Counted from the stretch's first letter, positions 33,727 to 41,000 are shown. The stretch is 44,967 nt of DNA from Actinomycetota bacterium (GCA_016871295.1 VFZD01000005.1:1-44967); one strand, 5' to 3'. Notes: a model not told the origin generated them from the sequence alone. Translations and numbers: made by a program.

Positions 33727-34914
33727 TCAGGCGTGGACCAGGCCACCGCGGCGGTGGTAGGTAAAAATAAGCAGTGTCGCGACGGCGGCGCTGGCGGCAC
33801 CGATCAAGGCCGGCAACTCGATGCCGTCGGATGATTCGTAGGCACGGGTGGCGACCAGGCTCATCAGGCTGCGTCCGAGCGTGCCAGCCCCGATGACAAA
33901 CCCGAGGCCGCTGCCAGGTCGGGTGGGCACGAGATGCGTCGCCAAAGGCAACATGCTGACAACGGCGAATTCGAATCCGAGGATGTAAACCAGCAAGGCG
34001 GCGAGACCCAGCGTCAAATTGTGCGAGACAATCCACAACGCCAAACCGCCCGGCACCATGAGCAGGCAACCGACGGCGATGCTTATTTCCTTTCCCCATT
34101 CGTCGGTCTTGTTGGCACTTGAAATCGATGCATAAAGTTCGACGACGCCAAAACCAAAACCCACCGCGGCGATTCCGATTGCCCCGAAACCGAACTCGTC
34201 ATCCAGCCATACGCCAAATGTGATGAAGATGCATTGACTTGCGCACATCGTCGAAAACATCGTCGCCACGACCAACCATCCACGACCGCGCAAACGAACA
34301 TCTTTGTCGAGCGAACGAGATGAAACCTCGTGGGTCTCGGCCGGAATTCGCGAGGCGAGAAAGGTCGAAGAAATTGCGACTGCAATCGCCCCGGCCAAGA
34401 AACCCGCGCGCCAGTCGACGATCGCGGTGACAACTCCCATTGTTGAAACCCCGAGCAAAAGACCCAACGCCCACGAAATTTCGGTGATACCGATATATCT
34501 GCCGCGCTTTTCGTATGGAACATGGTCGGAAATCCAACCCGACATACCCAGATCGAAGAAGTTTTTCAACACGCTGATCAGCGTCACGCCGAGGGTGAAC
34601 AGAAAAATGTTCGGTGAGACCGCCGACAGCAACGCGCCCGACGTGATACCGGCGAGGCCGATGAGCATCGCCTTGCGACGCGAGAGTTGGTCGACAAATC
34701 TGCCGACGAACGGTGAAAGCAGGCCCGAGAGTTCGGAAACCGTCAGCGCGACACCGATCTCGGCAAGCGAGATATCGAAACCTCTGGCAATGATCGCGAT
34801 GAACGGCGGTGTGAATCGATAGCAGGCGTTGGTCGTCAGGCGGGTTGCCGTGAGCAACGTGACGTTGTTTTTGACCAGCGGCGAAAACGAGTCGTCGAGC
34901 CACCGATCAAGCAC
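33727..34914 (-). CDS. Major facilitator superfamily transporter
   Basis: A ~395-residue protein with about 12 predicted membrane spans. The MFS loop 2-3 signature is visible as GRFVDQLSRRKAMLIG (Gly-Arg-Phe-x-Asp...Arg-Arg-Lys), and a related loop RGRYIGITE follows helix 4. The substrate is unknown; many such proteins are drug or metabolite exporters. I choose GTG 34914 because TAGCGT lies 8 bases upstream; TTG 34923 overlaps that element. It is convergent with nadE (13 bases apart). Confidence 0.87.
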   Translation of the reverse strand: MLDRWLDDSFSPLVKNNVTLLTATRLTTNACYRFTPPFIAIIARGFDISLAEIGVALTVSELSGLLSPFVGRFVDQLSRRKAMLIGLAGITSGALLSAVSPNIFLFTLGVTLISVLKNFFDLGMSGWISDHVPYEKRGRYIGITEISWALGLLLGVSTMGVVTAIVDWRAGFLAGAIAVAISSTFLASRIPAETHEVSSRSLDKDVRLRGRGWLVVATMFSTMCASQCIFITFGVWLDDEFGFGAIGIAAVGFGFGVVELYASISSANKTDEWGKEISIAVGCLLMVPGGLALWIVSHNLTLGLAALLVYILGFEFAVVSMLPLATHLVPTRPGSGLGFVIGAGTLGRSLMSLVATRAYESSDGIELPALIGAASAAVATLLIFTYHRRGGLVHA

Positions 34915-34922
34915 GAGGCTCA

Positions 34923-34928
34923 ACGCTA
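34923..34928 (-). promoter_or_regulatory. -10 element of the MFS gene
   Basis: TAGCGT on the minus strand, 8 bases before GTG 34914. Confidence 0.4.
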
Positions 34929-34938
34929 CATCTATCGC

Positions 34939-35556
34939 TCAGAGCGATTCGGCAGAGTTGAGTTCGCCGATCACCGCCACCAGTCGACCTGCACGAACCG
35001 TGTCTTTGCTGTCGATCTCGAACCAACTTCCGCCGAGATTCTCGAGTCGAATGTCGTCCACACGAAGTTCGCGTCGCAATGTGCGAATCACGCCGCTGTG
35101 GCTGATCACGAGGGCCTGCCCGCCGCGACATTTGTCCGCGATTTCGATGAATGCTTCGATCATTCGACCGACGACACTCGAGTTCGGCTCGAAACCCTCT
35201 GGTTGTCGACGCGAGTTCAAGTATCCTGGCCAACCCGCCTCGATCTCGGCGTAGGTGAGCCCCTGCCAGGGTCCGATGTTCGACTCATTGAGTCGTTCGT
35301 CGACGTGTAAGTGGTCGTGATCGAGATGACCTGCGATGATTTCGGCGGTGTGGCGAGCACGTTGAAGGGTGCTGGTGGCGATGAGATCGAACCTGCCGAG
35401 TTTCGTCGCCGCAAGTTTGGCCTGAGTTATTCCCTGGTCGGTCAGTTTGACATCGGCCTGTCCCTGCCATCGACCCTCGGCGTTCCATTCGCTCTGACCG
35501 TGGCGCAAAACAAGCAGTCGGGTTATCGCCTCCGAGTTGTTTTGCCGTTCAGACAC
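34939..35556 (-). CDS. Phosphoglycerate mutase-like histidine phosphatase
   Basis: A 205-residue protein of the histidine phosphatase superfamily. LLVLRHGQSEWNAEGRWQGQAD is the RHG motif with the phosphorylated histidine. It continues with STLQRARHTAEII, RLNESNIGPWQGLTYAEI and the second catalytic histidine in LVISHSGVIRTL. Members include phosphoglycerate mutases, alpha-ribazole phosphatase and broad phosphatases, and the sequence does not decide between them. In actinobacteria relatives act in mycothiol or sugar-phosphate metabolism. GTG 35556 lies 7 bases after TACCCT. Confidence 0.9.
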   Translation of the reverse strand: MSERQNNSEAITRLLVLRHGQSEWNAEGRWQGQADVKLTDQGITQAKLAATKLGRFDLIATSTLQRARHTAEIIAGHLDHDHLHVDERLNESNIGPWQGLTYAEIEAGWPGYLNSRRQPEGFEPNSSVVGRMIEAFIEIADKCRGGQALVISHSGVIRTLRRELRVDDIRLENLGGSWFEIDSKDTVRAGRLVAVIGELNSAESL

Positions 35557-35563
35557 TCAAGGC

Positions 35564-35585
35564 AGGGTAGTCGCTTGGATACGCT
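35564..35585. promoter_or_regulatory. Divergent -10 elements of the phosphatase gene (-) and moaD-like gene (+)
   Basis: On the minus strand TACCCT (35564-35569) is 7 bases before GTG 35556. On the plus strand TACGCT (35580-35585) is 6 bases before ATG 35592. Only 35 bases separate the two start codons. Confidence 0.5.
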
Positions 35586-35591
35586 GACGAA

Positions 35592-35828
35592 ATGGCAAGG
35601 CTTCGACTTTTCGCCTCGGCACGAGAAGTCGCCGGCACGTCCTGTGAAGAGATCGCCGGGCGCACGGTCGACGAAGTATTGCAGAAGGCGGCCGAACGGT
35701 TTGGCGCCGATTTTGTCGCGGTTATGTCGACTTGTCGAGTTTGGTTGAACGGCGAAGAGGCGCTCGGCAGTAGTGCGGTAGTCGATGGCGATGAAGTGGC
35801 GTTGCTCCCGCCCGTCTCGGGTGGTTGA
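35592..35828 (+). CDS. MoaD/ThiS-family ubiquitin-like sulfur carrier
   Basis: A 78-residue beta-grasp protein ending in the required double glycine (LLPPVSGG). It starts ARLRLFASAREVAG, as MoaD does, with RVWLNGEEA and DGDEVALLPP in the second half. Its C-terminal thiocarboxylate would donate sulfur to molybdopterin or a related product. No other moa gene is in the window, so MoaD is preferred on sequence only. Confidence 0.87.
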   Translation: MARLRLFASAREVAGTSCEEIAGRTVDEVLQKAAERFGADFVAVMSTCRVWLNGEEALGSSAVVDGDEVALLPPVSGG

Positions 35829-35848
35829 GATAAATTTGGAGAGCACCC

Positions 35849-36343
35849 ATGGTTGAGATTGCCGATCCAAGTTCGATGTCTGTGGCCGAATTGCGCAACA
35901 CCCGCGCCGAACTGCAGAAACAAGAAGACGTGATTTCATTTGTTCGTCGCATCGCCCAGGGTCGGTGCGACTTGGCACGCGGCGAACAACGGCGACGTTC
36001 CGACGGCACGCCCGCGTCGGGAATCAGCGTAAGCGACATCAAAAGCGCATTTGGTCAGGAGCATGGCGGCGGTTCTTCGAGACCGCCGCGGGAGACCAAC
36101 ATCTCAGCCGACCATGCACTCTTCGTGGAGCTCGAAAAACTTTGCGAGCGAGTGGGGTTCGGTGAATTGCGCACTCTCGACGACTCGGCGCTCGACGCCG
36201 CGGTGATCGAGATAGAAAAGTTCGAGTCGGCTCGATCGGTGGAGCGAAAGAGTTTGTTCGCCAAGATCGATGCATTGACGGCCGAGTTGGTGCGACGCTA
36301 CAAAGATGGCGGGGTCAACATCGACTCGCTTTTGACCGACTGA
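35849..36343 (+). CDS. RsiG-like anti-sigma factor with two cyclic-di-GMP motifs
   Basis: A 164-residue, charged, mainly helical protein. RsiG, the anti-sigma of sporulation factor WhiG in Streptomyces, binds c-di-GMP through the pattern E-x3-S-x2-R-x3-Q-x3-D on each of two coiled-coil helices. Here the first helix has it exactly: E26, S30, R33, Q37, D41. The second helix has E126, S130, R133, F137, D141, so only Gln is replaced by Phe. The linker between them (~residues 45-90) is Gly/Ser/Arg-rich. No sigma factor or cyclase is adjacent. GGAGAG lies 7 bases before ATG 35849. Confidence 0.77.
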   Translation: MVEIADPSSMSVAELRNTRAELQKQEDVISFVRRIAQGRCDLARGEQRRRSDGTPASGISVSDIKSAFGQEHGGGSSRPPRETNISADHALFVELEKLCERVGFGELRTLDDSALDAAVIEIEKFESARSVERKSLFAKIDALTAELVRRYKDGGVNIDSLLTD

Positions 36344-36408
36344 GGGTCGTTTCGGCTCTTAGATCTGCGAGTCGAGTCCCGGCTGGAGGCAAAAGCCGAC
36401 CCGAGCGA

Positions 36409-36414
36409 TAGTTT
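36409..36414 (+). promoter_or_regulatory. -10 element of mshA (GATAGTTT type)
   Basis: TAGTTT within GATAGTTT, 10 bases before ATG 36425. The same octamer precedes mrp and selA. Confidence 0.45.
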
Positions 36415-36424
36415 TTATTGGCAA

Positions 36425-37639
36425 ATGCAGCGCGTCGCCGTTATTTCGATGCACACCTCGCCGTTGGTTCAGCCCGGCGTTGGCGACGGCGGCGGAATGA
36501 ATGTTTATGTTCGCGAACTTGTCTCGGCGATGGCCCAAACAAGTCGGATGCAGTGCACCACATATACGCGGGCATGGCGCCCCGGTTTGCCGAAAGTCGT
36601 CGAGGTCGAACCGAATCATCGAATCGTGCACATCGAGGCGGGTCGTTTTGGCCTGGCCAAAGACGAGTTGCTCGACATCGTGGACCTATTCACGCAACGA
36701 GTCTCCGAGCACATCCGCGAATCGGGTGGTGCCGACGTGTTGCACGCCAATTATTGGTTGTCGGGCTTGGTGGGTCATCGACTGAAGCATCAATTGGGGC
36801 TGCCTTTGGTCACGACCTTTCACACTTTGGCCAGGGTCAAGATGCTCGGGGGCGACACCGAGTCGGTGGTGCGCGAGCGAGCCGAACTAGAAATCATCGG
36901 TTGTGCCGACTCGATCTGTGTGAGTTGTCCCGAAGAACTGAGTCAGTTTCGAGAGTTGTACGGTCAGTCGCCCGGGGTGGTGACCGTGGCCTCGCCCGGC
37001 GTTGCGACCGCATTTTTTTCGCCCGGTGATCGTCAGGGTGCGAGGCGCGCACTTGGTTGGCCCGACAAACCGTTGATGCTTTTTGTCGGACGAATTCAAC
37101 CGCTCAAGGGGGTAGATATAGCGGTGCAGACACTCGCCAAAGTCGACGACAAACGAACTCAGTTGATGATCGTCGGCGGCGCCAGCGGAACTTTCGGTTC
37201 AAGCGAGTCAAGTCATGTGCGCAAGTTGATCTGGGAGCTCGGTCTCGAGTCGCGCGTTCGTTTCGTCGATCCGCAACCCCATCACCTGCTCTCCACTTAT
37301 TACCGCGCCGCCGACGTCGTCTTGGTTCCGTCTCGCAGCGAGAGTTTCGGCCTGGTCGCGCTCGAAGCGGCGGCCTGCGGTATTCCGGTGGTGGCCAGCG
37401 GGGTCGGCGGGTTGCTCAGTCTGATCGAACACGACCGAACCGGTTACCTGGTCAAAAACAGAAACGCAGATTCGTTTGCGCTGTTCACCAACAAGCTGCT
37501 TGGCGATCCTCTGCTCAGTTTGACGATGGGTAACCGTGCGGCGGATCGCGCAAAGAACTTTTCGTGGGCTGCGACGGCCGAGAGCGTCATCGGCGTCTAC
37601 AACACGCTGCGCGCGGTACAACTCGTCGCTTGCACTTGA
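36425..37639 (+). CDS. mshA: D-inositol-3-phosphate glycosyltransferase (mycothiol synthesis)
   Basis: First step of mycothiol synthesis: transfer of GlcNAc from UDP-GlcNAc to inositol 3-phosphate. The 404-residue GT-B enzyme has the MshA N terminus (VISMHTSPLVQPGVGDGGGMNVYVREL, in parts), HANYWLSGLVG, TFHTLARVKM, VASPGVATAFFSPGD, LFVGRIQPLKGVDIA, and the donor-binding E-x7-E in SESFGLVALEAAACGIPVVAS. Mycothiol is the main thiol of actinobacteria and supports the taxonomic call. A YbjN-domain gene follows 4 bases later. Confidence 0.94.
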   Translation: MQRVAVISMHTSPLVQPGVGDGGGMNVYVRELVSAMAQTSRMQCTTYTRAWRPGLPKVVEVEPNHRIVHIEAGRFGLAKDELLDIVDLFTQRVSEHIRESGGADVLHANYWLSGLVGHRLKHQLGLPLVTTFHTLARVKMLGGDTESVVRERAELEIIGCADSICVSCPEELSQFRELYGQSPGVVTVASPGVATAFFSPGDRQGARRALGWPDKPLMLFVGRIQPLKGVDIAVQTLAKVDDKRTQLMIVGGASGTFGSSESSHVRKLIWELGLESRVRFVDPQPHHLLSTYYRAADVVLVPSRSESFGLVALEAAACGIPVVASGVGGLLSLIEHDRTGYLVKNRNADSFALFTNKLLGDPLLSLTMGNRAADRAKNFSWAATAESVIGVYNTLRAVQLVACT

Positions 37640-37643
37640 TTTT

Positions 37644-38135
37644 GTGAGCGATCTGTTCGACGAGGCGGCGCTGGCACGAATCGAGCGTCAGATCGACGAG
37701 TGGCTGGGCCGGGCGAAAACCCATCACAGAAACATTCTCGCGGTCGATCGTTCGGAAGAAGACGAGTTTCGCTGGTACGTGCGAATGGCTGGCGACGAAA
37801 AAGATTTCACGACCATCTGGTTCACGCTCGGCCAAAGAACCCTGCGTTACGAAACCTATGTGATGCCCGCCCCCGAGCAGAACGCCGAGTTGCTCTATGA
37901 GACGGTGCTTCGACGAAACGAAAAATTGGTCGGCGCCCACTTCTCGATCGGTCTCGAAGACGCCATCTATCTGCGCGGAGAAATCGGTTTGGCGGCCCTC
38001 AACGAGGTCGAATTGGATCGAATAATCGGCACGCTCTATTCGACCGTCGAACTGGTGTTTTGGCCGTTGCTCGAAATCGGTCATGCCAAGGCCGCGGCGT
38101 TGCGCACACAACGAAACAGCACCCGGACTACCTAG
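37644..38135 (+). CDS. YbjN-domain protein next to mshA
   Basis: A 163-residue protein of the YbjN/type III secretion chaperone-like fold, judged from FTTIWFTLGQRTLRYETYVMPAPEQNAELLYETVLRRNEKL (in parts), LVGAHFSIG and ELDRIIGTLYSTVE. A YbjN-domain gene right after mshA is common in actinobacteria. Its function is unknown; a role in sensing or stress is often assumed. GTG 37644 is the start, 4 bases after the mshA stop. Confidence 0.82.
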   Translation: MSDLFDEAALARIERQIDEWLGRAKTHHRNILAVDRSEEDEFRWYVRMAGDEKDFTTIWFTLGQRTLRYETYVMPAPEQNAELLYETVLRRNEKLVGAHFSIGLEDAIYLRGEIGLAALNEVELDRIIGTLYSTVELVFWPLLEIGHAKAAALRTQRNSTRTT

Positions 38136-38174
38136 CGTTCGGGGAAGTCGTCAGGTGGTTCGGGTGCGTCTAAC

Positions 38175-38180
38175 TAGCCT
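38175..38180 (+). promoter_or_regulatory. -10 element of the proC transcript
   Basis: TAGCCT, 7 bases before GTG 38188, the first codon of a four-codon frame that overlaps the proC start. Confidence 0.4.
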
Positions 38181-38187
38181 GAACATC

Positions 38188-38202
38188 GTGGTCAGCAAGT
38201 GA
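38188..38202 (+). CDS. Possible four-codon leader frame overlapping proC
   Basis: GTG GTC AGC AAG TGA. It sits at the leaderless position (7 bases after a -10), and its stop overlaps the GTG of proC as GTGA. It might make proC translation depend on re-initiation. It could also be chance, since GTG is frequent here. Confidence 0.25.
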   Translation: MVSK

Positions 38203-38999
38203 GCAACATCAACGCGAGTCGGTTGTGCATCATCGGCGGCGGAAACATGGGGTCGGCGATGGCCCGTGGCCTGTTGGCCGGGGGTCTGCTCCCTTCTAAC
38301 TTGGTGATTGTCGAAACCGATACGACCAAACACGCCGAACTAAGGCGAATGTTCGCCGATTCCAAAGTCGGCGAAGAGATTTCCGCGTGTGAATCGGTCG
38401 TCGTGGCCGTCAAGCCCGCCCAAGTTTTGGACGTGTGTCGATCCGCCGGGCAAGCCGGTGCAAAGAGAATCCTGTCGATCGCCGCCGGGGTGAAAATTTC
38501 GGCGATTGAGAGTGCGACCGGCGGTTCGGTGGCGGTGATTCGCGCGATGCCGAACACGCCCGCGTTGATCGGACAAGGAGCCTCGGCGATGGCGGTCAAT
38601 TCGAGGTGTGCCGCCGACGATGTGGCGTGGGCGCGAGAGGTGTTGTCGAGCGTCGGCACCGTGGTAGAAGTGAAAGAAGATCTTCTCGACGCCGTGACGG
38701 GTTTGTCCGGAAGCGGTCCCGCCTATGTTTTTCTGTTGGCCGAGGCGCTGATCAAGGCGGGAGTCGATCAGGGTCTTTCTGTCGAGGTTGCGAACGAGTT
38801 GACGAGACAGTTGTTGGTTGGGTCGGCGCTCTTGCTCGCCGAAAGTTCTGAGTCGCCCGCCCAGTTGCGTGAAAGAGTAACCTCACCCAACGGCACGACT
38901 GCGGCAGGAATTGCCGAGTTGGTTGGTAAACAATTCGCGGAGATTATCGGTTCGGCGGTGGACGCCGCAACCAAAAGAAGCAAGGAACTTGGGGAATAA
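38199..38999 (+). CDS. proC: Pyrroline-5-carboxylate reductase
   Basis: Last step of proline synthesis, reducing pyrroline-5-carboxylate with NAD(P)H. The 266-residue protein has the N-terminal dinucleotide fold (LCIIGGGNMGSAMARGLLAGG), VVAVKPAQVLDV, VIRAMPNTPALIGQGASAM, and the family C terminus AVTGLSGSGPAYVFLLAEALIKAGVDQGL (in parts) and ERVTSPNGTTAAGI. The start is GTG 38199. Confidence 0.95.
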   Translation: MSNINASRLCIIGGGNMGSAMARGLLAGGLLPSNLVIVETDTTKHAELRRMFADSKVGEEISACESVVVAVKPAQVLDVCRSAGQAGAKRILSIAAGVKISAIESATGGSVAVIRAMPNTPALIGQGASAMAVNSRCAADDVAWAREVLSSVGTVVEVKEDLLDAVTGLSGSGPAYVFLLAEALIKAGVDQGLSVEVANELTRQLLVGSALLLAESSESPAQLRERVTSPNGTTAAGIAELVGKQFAEIIGSAVDAATKRSKELGE

Positions 39000-39048
39000 A
39001 TCTTGAAATATTCGTCGCCGATCGGGTTTGATTTCCTCGATTTGTGTC

Positions 39049-39054
39049 TAAAGT
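39049..39054 (+). promoter_or_regulatory. -10 element for a small RNA upstream of the SAM hydrolase
   Basis: TAAAGT at 39049-39054 with a weak TTTGAT at 39027-39032 (16-base spacer). Transcription would begin near 39061 and no coding start follows at the usual distance. Confidence 0.4.
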
Positions 39055-39060
39055 AAGAAA

Positions 39061-39176
39061 CGGAAATGTCGCAAGATCACCGGGCGGGGTGACCCCCCAA
39101 CTGGGAGTCGCGCTCGCAAGAGCTGCGCCGTTTGAGCCGGTGCCGTCGGGGGGTTGGCACCGGCTCTTACGTTTTT
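39061..39176 (+). ncRNA. Candidate structured small RNA with its own terminator
   Basis: A 116-base stretch between proC and the SAM hydrolase is unusually structured. It folds as TCACC/GGTGA around a G-rich loop, then a C6 tract (39093-39098), a GCTC-GCAA-GAGC hairpin, and a strong terminator hairpin whose loop holds a G6 tract (39148-39153). The C6 region (GACCCCCC) can pair with the loop (GGGGGGTT) as an 8-pair kissing or pseudoknot contact, or instead with the nearby GGGG at 39086-39089. C6 tracts recall the actinobacterial 6C RNA, but I cannot confirm a match. Confidence 0.45.
39134..39176 (+). terminator. Rho-independent terminator just before the SAM hydrolase gene
   Basis: GAGCCGGTGCC (39134-39144) pairs exactly with GGCACCGGCTC (39156-39166) over an 11-base loop, followed by TTACGTTTTT. 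It ends the small RNA, and a fresh -10 for the next gene follows at 39180. Confidence 0.8.
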
Positions 39177-39179
39177 CTG

Positions 39180-39185
39180 TAGCGT
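39180..39185 (+). promoter_or_regulatory. -10 element of the SAM hydrolase gene
   Basis: TAGCGT, 9 bases before ATG 39195 and only 4 bases after the terminator T run, so the gene is transcribed independently of the upstream RNA. Confidence 0.45.
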
Positions 39186-39194
39186 GAATTTGCC

Positions 39195-40088
39195 ATGGCT
39201 GAAAAATTCGCGACAATCTCGTTTCTTTCCGATTACGGAACACGCGACGAGTTCGTCGGTGTCGTCAAAAGCGTGATTTACGACATCGCGCCGCACGTGC
39301 GAATCGTCGACCTGACCCACGAGATTGAACCGTTCGATATTCGCGGTGGTTCGCTGTCGTTGGCCAGATGCGTGTCATATGTCGGCGGAGGAATTGTGCT
39401 CGCTGTCGTCGATCCGGGCGTGGGTTCTTCGCGTCGGGCGGTGGCGATCGAAGTTGCCGGGGGCAAAGGCATTTTCGTGGGTCCCGACAACGGGCTGTTG
39501 GCGATGGCGATCGCCTTGGCCGGTGGCGCCGAGCGTGCGGTGTGTTTGACCAACACCGATTATCACCTGGCGAGTCCGGGAGAAACATTCGCTGGTCGCG
39601 ACATCTTTGCCCCGGTCGCCGCGCATCTTTGCAACGGCGTGGACTTGAGTCAACTCGGCGAACAAATCGACCCGGCCTTGTTGCTGCCCGGGGTGGTGCC
39701 CTTGTCCCGCGAAGAAAACGGGGCATTGCACGGCGAGATCACCTGGGTGGATCGGTTCGGCAATTGCCAGTTGAACATCGGACCCGATGAAGTGACCGTG
39801 ATGGGCGAGGTGTTGCGGGTTGAAATCGGCTCGGCGGCCAACCTTTCGAAGCCCGGCCATGAAAGGGTCGTGCGTTCTTTGAAGATTTTCAGAAGTTACG
39901 ACGCAATCGGCAGTGGTCTCGGCTTGGTGATCGATTCATACGGAATGCTCTCGATTTGTGTCGCCCGCGGTTCGGCCGCCGCCGAGTTGTCGGTTGGTTC
40001 TGGCGACTTGGTGGTTTTGTCGCGCATCGAACCTGACGGCGGAGTACAACCCGTCACGACTTCGGTGCGGATCGCTCGATCAGGTTAA
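39195..40088 (+). CDS. S-adenosylmethionine hydrolase (DUF62/SAM_HAT family)
   Basis: Related enzymes split SAM to adenosine and methionine using hydroxide, or make adenosyl halides. The 297-residue protein has the family N terminus ISFLSDYGTRDEFVGVVKSVI, VRIVDLTHEIEPFDIRGGSL, the catalytic-region VVDPGVGSSRRAVA, FVGPDNGLL, FAGRDIFAPVAAHL and HGEITWVDRFGNCQLNI. It lacks the extra insertion of fluorinase/chlorinase enzymes as far as I can see, so hydrolase activity is more likely. It is followed by a 27-residue membrane peptide. Confidence 0.92.
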   Translation: MAEKFATISFLSDYGTRDEFVGVVKSVIYDIAPHVRIVDLTHEIEPFDIRGGSLSLARCVSYVGGGIVLAVVDPGVGSSRRAVAIEVAGGKGIFVGPDNGLLAMAIALAGGAERAVCLTNTDYHLASPGETFAGRDIFAPVAAHLCNGVDLSQLGEQIDPALLLPGVVPLSREENGALHGEITWVDRFGNCQLNIGPDEVTVMGEVLRVEIGSAANLSKPGHERVVRSLKIFRSYDAIGSGLGLVIDSYGMLSICVARGSAAAELSVGSGDLVVLSRIEPDGGVQPVTTSVRIARSG

Positions 40089-40091
40089 AGT
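40086..40091 (+). promoter_or_regulatory. -10 element built on the SAM hydrolase stop codon
   Basis: TAAAGT, whose first three bases are the stop of the SAM hydrolase, lies 7 bases before ATG 40099. Confidence 0.4.
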
Positions 40092-40098
40092 CTTGCTG

Positions 40099-40182
40099 AT
40101 GCGTCCCGCCACCACATTGACGATCGCGCTGTTGCTGGCCGTGATTTTTTTGGCTGGAATCATCTCAATCGTCGGACGATAA
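40099..40182 (+). CDS. Very small single-span membrane peptide (27 aa)
   Basis: MRPATTLTIALLLAVIFLAG followed by IISIVGR: a basic residue, one complete hydrophobic span, and an arginine end. The start sits 10 bases after the SAM hydrolase stop and 7 bases after its own TAAAGT. Its 3' end overlaps the convergent membrane-protein gene by 18 bases. Small peptides of this kind often modulate a membrane partner; none is indicated. Confidence 0.5.
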   Translation: MRPATTLTIALLLAVIFLAGIISIVGR

Positions 40183-40935
40183 TTTCCGCTCGTTGCGGGT
40201 CGAATTGCTCGCGATCAGAAATCCAAGAAACAGAACCACCAGACCGGTCAGAAGTGTGACGGCGAACGCGCGATCTTTGCCGAGTCTCCCGCCCAACGAT
40301 CCACTGGCCGACAGAACCAGAGTTCCGACCGCGATCAAAACGTTGCCAGTTGCGAGTCGGCGCGGAGAGGAAACGATGCGCGGGTTCGACGACATGAAAC
40401 TCGGCGACTTTGCCCTGACCACGCGCCATGTCGACCAAAGTGCACCGACGATGATCACGAGCGCGGGTATGCCCGAACCGATTGCCGCCATGGTGCGCGG
40501 CAAAATGCCGAACAACTCGCGAGCGGTCGGAAATTCGCCCGGTTGCATCGATTTTTTGGTCGGCGCCACCGAGATAACGCCGACGCTGAACGCGCTCAAC
40601 ACGACCAACAAATCGCGGAGGCGATCGGCGACCCCTCGATTCGTCAAAAGATAGACGGTGCCGAGGGCCAGCCAAGGGACGTTGAGTACCGCGCCGGCAA
40701 GAAAGAACACCCGAAACGTGATCATCGACCAACCTGTCGACTCGGCCCACCAAAGTGCCGCCGATCCGAGGGCGAAAAGAATCATGGCGATAGTCCAGGC
40801 CAGTTCTTGGGGTTGACCGCGTCGATGCCAACGATCAAAAGTGCTCAGGGCAAATGCGCACGCGAACAACGTCGCGCCTGCGGCCAAGGCCGAGTTGAGG
40901 TAGTTGATCGCACCGAAAACCTGAGAATTGAGCAC
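40165..40935 (-). CDS. Multi-span membrane protein of unknown function
   Basis: A 256-residue protein with about seven hydrophobic segments (for example LNSALAAGATLFACAFAL, TIAMILFALGSAALWW, ITFRVFFLAGAVLNVPWLAL, VIIVGALWSTWRVV, VLIAVGTLVLSASGSLGG, VTLLTGLVVLFLGFLIAS) and a hydrophilic C terminus. No family motif is recognised. GTG 40935 is chosen because TATCGT lies 6 bases upstream. It is divergent from rex. Confidence 0.75.
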   Translation of the reverse strand: MLNSQVFGAINYLNSALAAGATLFACAFALSTFDRWHRRGQPQELAWTIAMILFALGSAALWWAESTGWSMITFRVFFLAGAVLNVPWLALGTVYLLTNRGVADRLRDLLVVLSAFSVGVISVAPTKKSMQPGEFPTARELFGILPRTMAAIGSGIPALVIIVGALWSTWRVVRAKSPSFMSSNPRIVSSPRRLATGNVLIAVGTLVLSASGSLGGRLGKDRAFAVTLLTGLVVLFLGFLIASNSTRNERKLSSDD

Positions 40936-40941
40936 CAAGGC

Positions 40942-40947
40942 ACGATA
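40942..40947 (-). promoter_or_regulatory. -10 element of the seven-span membrane protein gene
   Basis: TATCGT on the minus strand, 6 bases before GTG 40935. Confidence 0.4.
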
Positions 40948-41000
40948 ACCGCGTGCCAAAAATCGCAGACAGCAAACGAAAAACCTCCCGATTCTCGAGT

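Noticed and set aside
39061-39176. SAM-sensing riboswitch controlling the SAM hydrolase
   Set aside because: I could not find the conserved cores of the SAM-I, SAM-II, SAM-IV or SAH riboswitches, and the terminator is followed by a separate -10 and start for the hydrolase. A small RNA fits better.
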